Assembly: GCF_018143015.1 (NCBI RefSeq)
Contig: NC_054741.1
Coordinates: 15,499,736 to 15,563,735, forward strand
DNA from: Lytechinus variegatus
Taxonomy: Eukaryota; Echinodermata; Echinoidea; Temnopleuroida; Toxopneustidae
Direction of reading: 5' to 3'
DNA: 64,000 nucleotides
Of this stretch, positions 25,440 through 36,729 are shown piece after piece. The position numbers and the translations under genes were made by a program. The notes below the pieces were generated by a model. It did not search any database. It was not told the origin of the DNA and saw nothing but the letters and a program-made list of their open reading frames with translations. How positions within the stretch are numbered: the stretch's first letter is position 1; each line of letters opens with the position of its first letter.

Positions 25440-25640
25440 TACAGTGAAGTGGGCGAAGCAGCCGCCCCCTATCGGCGGCGCAAAAAAATAAGGAGATTGG
25501 AAAGAAAGATAAGAGGAGGAAAAAATTGTTTGAAATGAAGGGACGGGTGCATGTAATTGGAAAAAAGGAGAAAACTTTTTGGTCAATATATAGAAATAAC
25601 TGTAGTTTGCGTTTCGCGCTTGCATTATTGCCTGTTGAGG
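25440..25640. mobile_element. fragment of CGC-rich repeat element
   Basis: CAGCCGCCCCCTATCGGCGGCGCAAAAAAATA resembles the left part of the 9940 element, with the same downstream A/G-rich AAAGATAAGAGGAGGAAAA text. A decayed TTTGCGTTTCGCGCTTGCATT core lies at about 25606-25627. Confidence 0.5.
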
Positions 25641-25970
25641 GAGATAAAACACGGGACTTAGATTATCCCGTACTCAAGTCAACGTTCCACGACCAAGAAT
25701 ATAAAAAAGAGAAAATGAAAGGAGCAAGATATGATGTTATTTTCTGAATATCAAGTCAAAATCAATCACAAAATTGAAAAGGTCAAAATGTTTGCTCTCT
25801 GGCTTCGCTCCTTCTGATCTTTTGTGAAATTTTGCCCCAGCGCCATGAGATGCCCTTCAATATTTTTTCTCAGTACTCTTTACGCAGTGAAACGCAATAA
25901 ATAAAAACAAAACTCGTAGCTGTTGTTGGTAGTTGTAAATATCTTCAGAAATCTCTTAACGTTAGCTGTA

Positions 25971-27054
25971 CAGTGCGTCCCATAAAAAAACGAAACCGTA
26001 ATTGAGTGTAATTTCTTGCTATCATGACCATAACTCTGCTTCATGGGATGTACATAAGATTTGCTTCTCTCCTTGCATTTAACGCCCATCCCAACGTTCA
26101 TAATGCACGCATGACTGAGTCGGAACGATGGAAAGTGGTGCTACCAAATTTTCATTTGCACGAGCCAGTTGCGATTTAGAGAGTAAGTTTTCTGTCTTTG
26201 TACTGCTATCTATTCGGAAAACAAAGCTCATAACTATAACATCCAACTTTTCTGTATGTTACGCGCAAAATGTGAATTATGCACGATCGAGAAGAGGTTG
26301 CATGAAAACTTGTGTAATTTCTACTTATTCTACGGATCGTTGAAAAAAGCATTGCGTTTTCTCAACAAAGCAGCTATAGCAGACAATGTTCTGAGTTACG
26401 GCGAATGCACGGTGGGTACGATCTTGCAACGTTGGATGAAGGAGAGAGGGGGGGGGGGTGAGATACAAATAATGAAAATTACCATCGCAACATTGAATTC
26501 CCATAGCCATACAGCCCAGACCGAGTAAACTCGCGATACTATAGTCTTGATTCAGTTAGTCAAGTTTCGTAATTTTATTCAAATTTAATACCAACACTAA
26601 ACGACTTTTCTTTCCCGGCCCGAACAGCATTCACCGTTATAGCCCATTGTCTGCTGCTTTGAAGCGAAATTATTATTTTTTCAACGATCCGTCGAATAAG
26701 TAGAAATTAAGCAAGTTTTGATTTACCCTTTTCTAGACTATGCGTAATGCATAAGGGCTCATACGAAAGAGAAAAGATTGATATTTAAGTTATGAACTTT
26801 TTTCCGAATAGAGAGCAGTAAAGTAAGAAAACTCACTCAAAATTGTAATTTGCTCATGCAAATAAAAATTTGGTAGCGCCAGTTTCCATTGTTCTAACTC
26901 AGTCAAGCGTGCATTATGAACGTTGAGATGGCCGTCAAATGAAATAAGAGAAGCATATCTTTCCATTCGTGTATATTTCGTGAAGAAGTTTTATGATCAT
27001 GAGAGCAAAAAATACACTGAATTACGATTTCGTTTTTTTTTCTGGCACGCACTG
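25971..27054. mobile_element. mariner-like foldback element with TA target duplication
   Basis: The ends CAGTGCGTCCCATAAAAAAA and the reverse complement of TTTTTTTCTGGCACGCACTG are inverted, and a TA dinucleotide flanks each side (25969-25970 and 27055-27056), as in Tc1/mariner insertions. The inverted arms run about 380 bp (25971-26350 and 26680-27054), ending near CTACTTATTCTACGGATCGTTG and its mirror. A unique centre of about 330 bp lies between. No transposase frame is visible, so it is non-autonomous. The flanking TA and arm pairing are direct; the superfamily is inferred. Confidence 0.75.
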
Positions 27055-28364
27055 TAACTTCATTGGTTAAATGTCCCTTCGAGATCTGACGCTGAAAGAA
27101 ACTGATTTCTTTAATGAAAATCTAGAGAAACGTGAACTTGTTGCAAAAATGAAAATTGAATGATCATACCAGTGAAATGTACAAAAGAAGTTTCAAGGAA
27201 TAAAACAGACCATAGAAATGATTTACACTCGGCTGAGTTCCTTTCTCGAAGAGCGACAATGATTATAAAATCCAAGATCTTCTTTGATATAGTTCACAAG
27301 CTTCCGGAGATACCTGGAGATACTGGGGCTCAGCGGAACAGTATTAAAAGAAAACCCCGAGACTATAAAGTCTCTCAATCAATTCACCTCAAACTGTATT
27401 TTCGATCACGGAATACTAAGGTTAAGCAAAATATCAGCACTTCATTATTCTAAAATATCATCGTTAATTTTAACCTGGACATCGCGTTTTTCGCATTCAT
27501 CGCACTTCCCTCGTTCTTTCTGAGTCTCAATCGTTCAAGTTTAATAAAACACATCCCGATTGTTTTGTTTGGTACTGCAGATGGTATATTACATTACAAT
27601 ATTTCATGTGAATAGAAAATTTCAAAATCCTTGTTATGATGAAAGGAATAATAGAATGCGAGGAAAATATCCGAAGTCATATGAAGATATAAAGAACTTA
27701 CGAGAAAATGCCATTGACATGATTCTGATTCCATTTTAGTTGACCCCCCTCCCCTCCTCGATCCTCAAGTCCTCTCCCCCGTAAGTAAACATTTTTTAAT
27801 ATTTAGGACAGCCTTTCTACCTATATTACGGAGACAAATATTTTCATAACATATCAGGAAAAAATAATAATCCATTTTGGAAAATATTTTTTCTATGCTG
27901 TTTCAGTATTTACGAAATGTAAAAATGGGAATTGGTTAGGGCAACCTTTATGGAAAAACCGTAAAATGGAAGTCTGCTTTTGTTTATTTCAAACAGTGGC
28001 ATGATAAGGGGACGAGATTTATTATGATGATTAAGAAGGAAATATAATTATACATTTAACCCAATATGTCAGGCACTGTGATATACGTTTAATTAATTGG
28101 AACTTAAAAAACCATAGAAGTCATAGAATATGTGAGCCAATTGTTATTCCACTTATTTCTCGTATAATGCATGATAAAAAGGGATGTATAGAAATAAACT
28201 CCTCAAAAAAAGTTTGGAAACCTGAATTTGATCAATAATCCCTCCTCGGTTTTATTAAATATCAATGTGTAATTAATATTAATGAATAGACCATTTAATT
28301 TTCTTTAAAATGATACCCAACATGATATGATTATGGTTCACATGTAGGTGCAGTGCCTTGAAAT

Positions 28365-28915
28365 CCCGGGGGGCCAGTTACATTGACGAGTGGATACCAT
28401 GCGCGACCAAAAAAACACGTAAAAAGGATGTCCTTTTCACGATAGGGCACGTTACGTACGTAACGTGATAAGGGTGTCAAAAACACCAAAATAATGAAAA
28501 AAGGGTATCTATTTCGCTAGGAAAATTACGTGTTTAGGGTCGAATTTGCGGGGATGATAAAACAAAATTAAAATGTTTTATAAAGGATGTCCTTTTTGCC
28601 CCAACACTACGTGTTTAGAGTCCTATTTGCGCGAGGGGTAGACGGTTGGGTCGTACTAAACCAAATAAGGCAAAGCCGACGACCAAAGGACCCGTAACAA
28701 TAAAACATTCCTGTACTTGTTTAGGGGTTCATTTCAGGGAATATTTGCCAAAGTATCGTTTTGTTTCCAATACTTAATAAGGGTATAGGTTTTCACACGC
28801 CAATACTTGTTAAGGGGTGCATTTTCATAATATGGAAATTACGTGTTTAGGGTGCTTTTCGAGACCCCATGGTCGCGCATGGTATCCACTCGTGAATGGA
28901 AGTGGCCCCCCCGGG
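28365..28915. mobile_element. hAT-like MITE, copy 2, with 8-bp target duplication
   Basis: This 551-bp element starts CCCGGGGGGCCA and ends TGGCCCCCCCGGG. The inverted ends continue through GAGTGGATACCATGCGCGACC, giving about 50 bp. CTTGAAAT flanks it at 28357-28364 and 28916-28923. The internal duplicate of the host sequence at about 29130 shows the same site with a single CTTGAAAT and no insert. An 8-bp duplication is characteristic of the hAT superfamily. It carries ACGTTACGTACGTAACGT at 28449. It is non-autonomous. Confidence 0.85.
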
Positions 28916-29631
28916 CTTGAAATGTGGGGCAAAGTCAAAATTCTAAAGTTGCAAAAAGACACAATATTGAAAGTCACTGTTCTTTTTCCGTGGTGATGAG
29001 TGAGATTCTCAGCGGTTTCTTTTGACTTTGATCGATAACCCCTCCTCGGTTTTAGTAAATATCAATGTGTAAACAATATCAATAAATAGATGATTCATAC
29101 CCTCTTGATATGATTATGGTTCACATGGAGGTGCAGTGCCTTGAAATGTGGGGCAAAGTCAAATTTCAAAAGTTCCTGTTTTTCCCGTCGTGATGAGTGG
29201 ATTTCTCAGCGGTTTCTTTTGTTTTCATGCACCTTAACATCAACATTAACATGCAATCAAACACAACTCTGCACAGGAAAACACATAAGAAACAAGCAAA
29301 CATGCATGGGTATTTCAAACCACGACTCAAACCATGTTAAGTCACAAAACCATCATTCCCGACCTTTCGTTGGAAGAACGCGAACGCCAATTTACGACGC
29401 TAGTCGATTTTGGAAGAGACTTTTGGGCCCGTCGTCATGGTCGTAAAACTCTGTCCTGCAATGCAAATTGTGTGATATGAGATTTTTTTCCTTTCGCATC
29501 TGGAACGGAAACATTCAATTTACGTTTCGTGTGCAAAATTCTGGTTGCTACTATGGTAACAGCGATATATCCGATTTAAGACGACTTTCCAAATCCACAT
29601 TAGGTTCCTCCCATGCAGAGCTCGAGAGGCC

Positions 29632-29926
29632 GCCTGTGGGGCCCACTTCCATTGAAAAAGGGAATACCAGGCGCGACCACGCGTAAAAAATGGAAAGAGT
29701 GGGTAAGTATGTTACGTACAGTTATAAGGGTGTCAAAAACGATGATCAAAATACTGAAAAAGGGGATATATTTCAAATACTTGTAGGGTGTCACAGCCCA
29801 AATACTTGATAAGAGATGCATTTTCATAATCTGGAAAAGACTTACTTCCCTTATTAGGGTGCTTTTCGAAACCCCATGGTCGCGCCTGATATCCTCTCAT
29901 CAATGGAAGTGTACCCCCGGGAAATC
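29632..29926. mobile_element. hAT-like MITE, copy 3, diverged and internally shortened
   Basis: It starts GGCCGCCTGTGGGGCCCACTTCCATT and ends CAATGGAAGTGTACCCCCGGG, with CGCGACCACGCGTAAAAA and CCCATGGTCGCGCC inside. It is about half the length of copy 2 and lacks the central palindrome. Confidence 0.6.
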
Positions 29927-30409
29927 CACCATTTCTGCGGAAAGTAAAATATACTGCCCATTACATTATGTGCTAGAGGCATATCGTTTGTGTAGAAGGA
30001 GCAGGTGAAAGAAAAAAAACGCAAATTTTGATGTTATTCAGACGGTTTATGGCCTATTGCATGCTGTGCACATGTCAACGCATGTGAAATGATTCGGCCG
30101 GAGAGATGATCAGACCCATGGAATCAATTGCCTGTGATCCACAAATAATGCACATTAAATGCAATATCGATTCAATGGACTGTAATTATCTACATCTAAG
30201 CCTTAATTCGGTAAGTTTTTCCTTACTCAATATGTACTCGATTTGTTTGAAAAACCACTTTCTTATCAATGTCATAATCTACATTTTGCATGTCTCCAGC
30301 CAGCTGGAGTCATAGCCATGATATAAAGTTACAGTCCCGCCGCAAGCTCATGGCATGGCATGCTGGTATCGTATGAAAGAACTTTGCACACGAAAAGCAA
30401 GATCTACAG

Positions 30410-30536
30410 GGCCAGAAACACAAAGCTTAGCAATAATTGTAGAACATTTTTCTACGTTTGATTGTATTGACTGTAATGTAAAATCAATCTAGGAAATCAA
30501 GTCTATGATTAATCGTTAAATTTTGAGTTACCCGAC
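30410..30536. mobile_element. palindromic MITE, GGGCCCGTAACAC family, copy 2
   Basis: GGGCCAGAAACACAAAGCTTAGCAATAATTGTAGAAC and the mirrored ATTAATCGTTAAATTTTGAGTTACCC correspond to the 13374 copy end to end. Confidence 0.65.
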
Positions 30537-31006
30537 TCTAATCTCGCGTTGTAGAGGTTTGCGAAAGGTGCCTAATTAATAAACCACGACAAATGAAGAA
30601 GCAGGGGCTCGATTTTAATGGATTTTGACACAGACAAAAGATTCATGTTCTGTATTGACCCTTCATGACTATTTCTGCTCGTTTTACAGCTTTTCAATTC
30701 AGACCTCATCCATCACTTTTGAATCCTGCTCTTTTCGTGATGGCATGATCATAACAAGCATGGTATCATTTTAAAGAGAATTCAACGATCTTTTGAATGA
30801 TGTAAATCATGCATTGTGTAAAATTGGAAGTTGGGAGAAATTAATGGCCAAACTCAGATTTCCAAACTTTTTTTGAGGGGTTAATATACAGACTATACTG
30901 ATAGGAAATCAAGATTTTGGCAAAACTGTTGCAACAAAATGGGGAAGAATTCCAATCTTTTAGATCACACCCCGGGATCACACCATAATCCCTTTTCTTT
31001 GATCGG

Positions 31007-31420
31007 ATGATTTTCAGAATCATAATGATCAACATTAGCCTAGAATATTTCAAATACAAAAATTTCGATAGAGTTGTGTTTTTAAATGATATTCTATTCA
31101 AAGTGACGATTACAGATACGGAGTGCTGTACATTTTGTACTGTAAAGGAAACAAAGGAACATTATTTTTACTTTTGTATTTTCAGTAGAAATATATGGAG
31201 CAAAGTAGACTCGTGGATATCATCGCCTATCTTCACTATTAATTTTGCTCTACAGAATATATTGTTTGGATAAATGGAAAAGCGAAATGATGCTTTGAAT
31301 TGTATAATTACTTTAGTAAAACAACAGTTTTTCTTTTTGAGGCGAGCAATACTATACCTGAATTTAAAAGATTCGAAAATCAATTTTAAACAATTACATT
31401 AAATATTATTTAGATGAATG
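31007..31420 (+). pseudogene. LINE ORF2 3' relic, copy A
   Basis: The translation contains CCTFCTVKETKEHYFYFC then RNIWSKVDSW, the C..C...H....C pattern of the ORF2 C-terminal zinc knuckle common in vertebrate- and invertebrate-type LINEs. Downstream frames continue with interruptions, then a TGTAAATAAAATTGCCC-like 3' end. The matching stretch in copy B is at 46560-47110, so this fragment was in place before the duplication. Confidence 0.55.
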
Positions 31421-31669
31421 TTACCTTTATGGTTTGTATTGGAACGGAAAAAATAATAATGTGAACTGAATTATGCTGATGCATTTGCCTGTATAATTTA
31501 CATACATCTAATTTTTTTCTTCTGTAAACGTGCAAGTTTTCTTTTATTGTAAATAAAATTGCCCTGTAGGACAAAACTATGGGGGAAAAGAATTTATGAC
31601 AATAAGGTCCTGTTACTTTGGAGCAGTAAATGTGCCCTTTTAGGCCTTTATCAAAATCTTCTGCTTATT

Positions 31670-31760
31670 TTTTGTTCCTTCTTCTTGTTTTTTCTTCTTG
31701 TTCTTTTTCTTCTTCTTCTTCTTCTTCTCCTTCTTCTACATCATCATCTTCTTCTTTTTT
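31670..31760. repeat. CTT-rich microsatellite
   Basis: TTCTTCTTC runs. In copy B the same position (47220-47295) holds TTATTATTG and TTC runs. Confidence 0.8.
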
Positions 31761-31764
31761 TTGT

Positions 31765-33830
31765 TTTAAATCATATTTTATTTCTTCCTCATATCACATG
31801 TAAAAATAAATATAACATGACATCATTAACATAATTGTTTCAAGTTTACACATAAACCTTTTAACATGGTAAGAAAGGGAATATATATGAATTTCAAATG
31901 TAAACTGGTCAATCTGGTCACATTTCTTTAACAACTTATAATCACGAAGGGATTAATACAGAACAGAATCCGGGTACAACAATTCTATTAGCTGAATTAC
32001 GGAAATACACGACTTAAAACCAGACCCTTAGCTACACTTAATCCCCCCCCCCCCATAAACGACGAATAAAGAATAATAATAATAATAATGGTAATAGAAA
32101 TAAAAAAATAAAACCTTATTAGTGGTGGAGGACTGTGGGCTGATTCGTCAAAGTGCTCCCATTTTCTTAAACGGGAGTTCCCCTTTCCGTTGCAAGCCGT
32201 TTCTCTTCTTTTCTATTTTCAATTAATTTATCTCTAATTTCCTTTACATTTGGAGGTAATCCCTTTTCTCTACCATGGAAGATCATTAATTTTTTCAAAA
32301 TTATAAAGTGGTTTAAAGGTATTGTTTAACTTTGTGAGCAGCTGATTTAAAAAATTCTCAAACCAAGATGAAACATGTGTACAAGTGCATATATTAGAAC
32401 TAATAAACCCTGAAAACAACCATTATTGAGAATGAAAAGCCAAAACTACAAGGCAAACCTCGATTTTGTAAATAGGCGTCTTATAGACACCTAAATAGTA
32501 CACATAAGTGTATGGGATGAAATTAAGATGCTTTTTCCGGTCACTTTATATTTCAATTTTTGAAGCACTAAATAATCATTTTCGAACGCAATTTTTTCGG
32601 GGCTTCATTTTTGGAACATATCACAGACACAGGTGACAAGTGTGACCTTCTAGCTCAGATTTTTTAAAAGTCAAACCAATGTTAAACAATCACTTTAATA
32701 GTTGTCCTGTTTCTACATTAGTCCCATTTATTCCAATGTGAATTTGTTTCCAAGATATTCTCTTAAGAAACGGTAAGTTTAATCTATTAGCACATATCTC
32801 CCACGGTCTTTTAATTATATTACACTAAAAAAATACATGTTGATATGTTTCTTCTAAAATATTACAATATGAACACAACCCATTTATCTGAAGTTTGAAT
32901 CTGTGTAGATGATGGTTCGTATAGACTATTCTATACAATAATTTAAACTGAAACTCTCAATTTGCTAACTAATGTGCACAACCTAGGCTGAACAAAATCT
33001 TTTTCACTCCTTTAACTGTTATATTACAAACTTCCATTTCCTGTTTTTACATTAGTCCCATTTATTCTAATATGAATTTGTTTCAAAGATATTCTCTTAA
33101 GAAACGGTAAGTTTAATCTATCAGCACATTTCTCCCACAGTCTTTTAATTATATTACACTAAAAAATACATGTTGATATGTTTGTTCTAAAATATTACAA
33201 TATGAACACAACCCATTTATCCGAAGTTTGAATCTGTGTAGATGATGGTTCGTATAGACTATTCTATACACTAATTTAAACTGAAACTCTCTCAATTTGC
33301 TAACTAATGTGCACAACCTAGGCTGAACAAAATCTTTTCCACTCCTTTAACTGTTATATTCAATTCAATTCAAATATTATAAACTTCCATTTAGTTATAA
33401 AAAAACAGAGCTAATTTCTACATTTTTGCTTATTTGACTTCTACACCATTTTTGCATTTATTTCTTCAAATGTATAAGCTTTCTTTGTAAATACTATTTC
33501 TAGGCTGAGGCCACAGTGGAAAGACTTCCTTTCCGGCTGAACGTTTCTTTTCCATTCATGAGGAATTATTGAATACATTTTTTTAATTTTTGTTATTTCT
33601 TCTTTACTTAAACCCTTTGAAATAAAATAAGCATCCTTTTTCAATAACCCTTTTCATCACAAATATGGTGAAGTCGATATATATTTTTCAAAAACAAATT
33701 TTCATCAAATAATGTTTTGCCATACAGCTGAATATATTTATTGTTATACAAAATTTCATTTCCCTTGTAATTCTCTTCTGCTTTAACATAATCTTTTCAT
33801 ATCCGTCCATCTTTGTTGAAGTTTTTGTTT
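31765..33830 (-). mobile_element. LINE fragments inserted in copy A
   Basis: Copy B jumps straight from CTTCTTCTTCT to CTCCAGAGAGATC, so this 2-kb block is an insertion. Read on the minus strand it resembles the C-terminal part and 3' region of a LINE. About 33441-33644 encodes a peptide (SKEEITKIKKMYSIIPHEWKRNV) of the kind preceding the C-terminal knuckle, and the tandem unit at 32706-33370 reads FKLRINGLCSYCNILEETYQH. It is interrupted and short. The phrase GTTAAACAATCAC occurs near 32688. Confidence 0.5.
32706..33370. repeat. two tandem copies of a 334-bp LINE-derived unit
   Basis: The unit starting CCTGTTT.TACATTAGTCCC at 32706 recurs at 33040 with few differences, ending after ACTCCTTTAACTGTTATATT. 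The near identity makes this a recent duplication inside the older LINE block. Confidence 0.8.
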
Positions 33831-33964
33831 CTCCAGAGAGATCCGTGATAGTCTAGTTAGTTTAGTTTAATATAGTTTGTCGCAATGCTTATCATCACAT
33901 CTAAAATATTTTTAATTATTAAAGAGCGATTCCTCTTAATCAGTATCATTAGAGCATATGTCTA

Positions 33965-34125
33965 ATACCTTGGTCACATTTGCTCTACGGCGGCCGTACG
34001 GCGAGTCGAAAACAGCCGTTTTAACATTTTTGTACCAACTACATATAGGTGGTCTCCATTAAATTTAATACAACGGCTGTTTTCGACTCGCCGTACGGCC
34101 GCCGAGAGCAAATGTGACCAAGGTA
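33965..34125. mobile_element. 161-bp palindromic MITE present only in copy A
   Basis: Arms of about 55 bp (ATACCTTGGTCACATTTGCT through GCGGCCGTACGGCGAGTCGAAAACAGCCGTT) are near-perfect inverted repeats. Copy B (CATATTCATTCTCC, about 47418) lacks it, giving the empty site. The arms are unusually CpG-rich for this region. Confidence 0.8.
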
Positions 34126-34596
34126 TAAGTATTCATTCTCCCCTGCACCAGGGAAATACAATCCGAATGGTTGTATTTCTGACTTATTAAGGTGTTCATT
34201 ATTAATATAATGTGGGTGTAACCAGTCAAGGTTTAAGAGCATATTTTTATTCAATAACCACTCATTTTATGAGCATGCGCAGTCCAATGCCAAACCCAAT
34301 TTAGATCTGGAATCTCATATATACCTGTATAACATCTCACATAGAAACTTCACAGCAAATTTGCATCCATTAAAGGAGAGGTTAGAAGCAACATCTTCCT
34401 AAACTTCAATCTGTTTGGGTAAATTGAACGGTGTTATTAAAACGTATTAATATATTGTGAAAGATAAAATTCTTATTTTTTAACATAATATTATACATCA
34501 GATAGTTTACAGAATATTGCATTTCGTTTCGAACTTAACTAACGAAATATAAACATTCCACCATTCATTTCAGAGTGCCAGTTCATCGTTTCAAAC

Positions 34597-35910
34597 ATGG
34601 GAATACATTTCGTAAATCGCTACCATATCTTTATATTGATCACCTTTCATCATGCTTCGATTGGACATTCCATGGAAACCCACACCGAATTGAAAACGAA
34701 GCAAGCGGAGACGAAAAAGAATGTGAGTCTTGCAGAGGAATCCTACTCAACGGCATATGATTATGAAGTCGGCCCAACAGATGCTGCATTCACACAGACA
34801 CAGGATACTGCTGACAGGTTTGGCGGAAAAGATGTCTCCACTCCTGATGGCTCTACTACCGAAGGACAAACTCGAGTCAACGGAAGTGCACCTGACCACG
34901 TTCAGCAAACCTGCGATCGATGGGTATGGAATCCTATGAGATGGCGGTTAGCAGAATGCGTCCAGATAGTAATATCTGTGTTTGGCATCACTGGTAATAT
35001 TTTGGTCATTACAGTCCTAGCGAAACGTAGCAACACCTTGCGTTCGATGGACACCCTAGTTGCAACACTTGCGGTTGCTGATCTCTTCAGCTCAGTGTTT
35101 ATTTTCCCGATTCCAACCAGTAAGTTCCTGCCTAACACCATATTTGGTGTACTCTACTGCAAACTGATCGATTCCCTGTTTCTTTTATTTGTTGGTCTCA
35201 CCACATCTTCATATATCTTGATGGCGATCGGCATTGAACGATACCTAGCCATATCATCTCCATTCAAGCATATTCTTATCTTCACTTCCAGAAACACCAA
35301 GATACTCATTTGCTCTGTATGGCTTTGTGCCGGTGTTTTGTCCAACCTCTTCATACCTTTCGTATTTGTCCTTACTCCAGAGTGCACATGTCTCTACCAC
35401 GTAGTTCCGAATCTCATTCTGTCTGTTGGAATATACAATTACACCGTGACAGTGTTGATTCCTGTTTCCTCTCTAGTCGTCGTGCAAACCCTGACGGCAT
35501 ACTCCCTTCACACCCAACGGTTGATCACCAAAAACGCACAGATCCAGAAGAATGCCAAACCATCTTTTCACGTAGTCGCCCGCAACAGAATCATCAAGCT
35601 GATGTTAGTCGTTGTCAGTATCTACATCATCTGTTTCTTTCCAAACCAGACAGCGTTTCTCTTGCTTAATGTGGGTTTGCTGCCTACCTCCTTCGTCTGG
35701 AGCCCTCTAAGTTCTGGTTTGATAAACCTGATGTTCCTGAATTCCTGTATCAACCCAATCATCTATACCATCAGGTATCCACCTTTCCGTGACGCTGTCA
35801 AGGATCTGCTGTGCGGTATCACCTCATCCTCACAAAACGCTCCGCTCTTTGGTCAAAAGTCCGAGCAGTCAACTAAAAGTCAAGTGAATGGAGAATCGCA
35901 TGAAATTTGA
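34597..35910 (+). CDS. class A (rhodopsin-like) GPCR, copy A
   Basis: A single-exon frame of 437 codons encoding a seven-transmembrane receptor at the cell surface; the ligand is unknown. The N-terminus has a hydrophobic, signal-like stretch (11-22) and a long Thr/Ser-rich extracellular region with N-glycosylation sites NVS (42) and NGS (95). TM1 has GN (133-134), TM2 LAVAD (158-162), TM3 begins with Cys188 and ends ERY (214-216), the second extracellular loop has CTC (263-265), TM6 has CFFPN (346-350) where many receptors have CWxP, and TM7 has NSCINPIIY (382-390). The start at 34597 is chosen for the signal-like stretch. The frame is open upstream through an acceptor-like CATTTCAG at 34565-34572, so an upstream exon is possible. 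It resembles the lineage-specific intronless GPCRs known to be expanded in sea urchins. A paralog lies at 47851. Confidence 0.92.
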   Translation: MGIHFVNRYHIFILITFHHASIGHSMETHTELKTKQAETKKNVSLAEESYSTAYDYEVGPTDAAFTQTQDTADRFGGKDVSTPDGSTTEGQTRVNGSAPDHVQQTCDRWVWNPMRWRLAECVQIVISVFGITGNILVITVLAKRSNTLRSMDTLVATLAVADLFSSVFIFPIPTSKFLPNTIFGVLYCKLIDSLFLLFVGLTTSSYILMAIGIERYLAISSPFKHILIFTSRNTKILICSVWLCAGVLSNLFIPFVFVLTPECTCLYHVVPNLILSVGIYNYTVTVLIPVSSLVVVQTLTAYSLHTQRLITKNAQIQKNAKPSFHVVARNRIIKLMLVVVSIYIICFFPNQTAFLLLNVGLLPTSFVWSPLSSGLINLMFLNSCINPIIYTIRYPPFRDAVKDLLCGITSSSQNAPLFGQKSEQSTKSQVNGESHEI

Positions 35911-36729
35911 AAGAGAGCGGTCATGGATGCAGATACCACAAGGAGATACACCAACCATGGACCTACTACTGCTGGTAGGTCCATGCACCAATCAAGCAGT
36001 GCAATTTTAGGTGGAGTCAGTACCACATGCATTTGATTTTTTAACAGTTTAGTGCTGAAAATATTAAATTTCAAGATAATACTAGAAGGCGACATTTCGG
36101 ATATGTACGCTTATCCTAATCATTTGAATGTGACTGAGCCGGCAAAGGCGTTACGTACACTGGAGCGCCCTCTCCCATGTGCATCAAACATGTCAAAGGT
36201 ATCCGACTAACAGAGCGCATCCGTTCAAATTAAACCTCAGGTACACATGCGTAAAAAGAAACATTTTACCTTTATTTCTGAAGGGAATATTCACATGAAC
36301 GTGGGTGACTTCACAGGAGGGGGGAGGGGGTGAGCGACAGTAATGAATTAGAGGAAAGAAACACAGTGGGGAAAGAGGGGGAGAGCTATGGGAAAGATAA
36401 AAATATATGACACCACTATAGTCTATTATGAGAAAATATCCTCGTGCCACCATAAATAAACTCATAATGAAAAAAACATTAGCAAAATGCAGACTAGAAC
36501 CTATATCCTTCCTTCTTCCCCTAATATTTATCAAGAAAATTTGAGAAAGCCTTATACTAAGTCTTTTTTAGCCCTCTCCCCAAAAAGAAACATATGTATA
36601 CATATGTACATATATATATCACTTCAACTTGCATTTCAAGTCAGGATTATAATAAGTGTCAGCATGTATTGCGCCCGTGATGATTACCCCATATTATGAC
36701 CTTTTTCAGGTCAAAAATTTACCAAGAAG

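Larger units (their letters stand above)
28199..30880. mobile_element. 2.7-kb TIR element inserted in copy A
   Basis: The left end has CTCCTCAAAAAAAGTTTGG and the right end, reversed, has CCCCTCAAAAAAAGTTTGG, continuing as AAA.CTGA.TTTG. This makes a TIR of about 30 bp. The duplicate locus at about 46.45 kb (GGGATGTAAAAATATATACAA) reads straight through without it. The flanking TAAA and TTAA could be a decayed TTAA or TA target duplication. Inside there is a direct duplication (28229 onward and 29029 onward) and nested MITEs at 28365, 29632 and 30410. No transposase is recognised. Confidence 0.7.

Noticed and set aside
31559-31834. Leucine-rich hydrophobic peptide resembling a membrane segment
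   Set aside because: Encoded by the CTT microsatellite.
34575-35669. Alternative-frame peptides inside both GPCR genes (e.g. 35310-35669, 48564-48923)
   Set aside because: They are conserved between copies only because the GPCR frame is. They have no domain and no independent start context.
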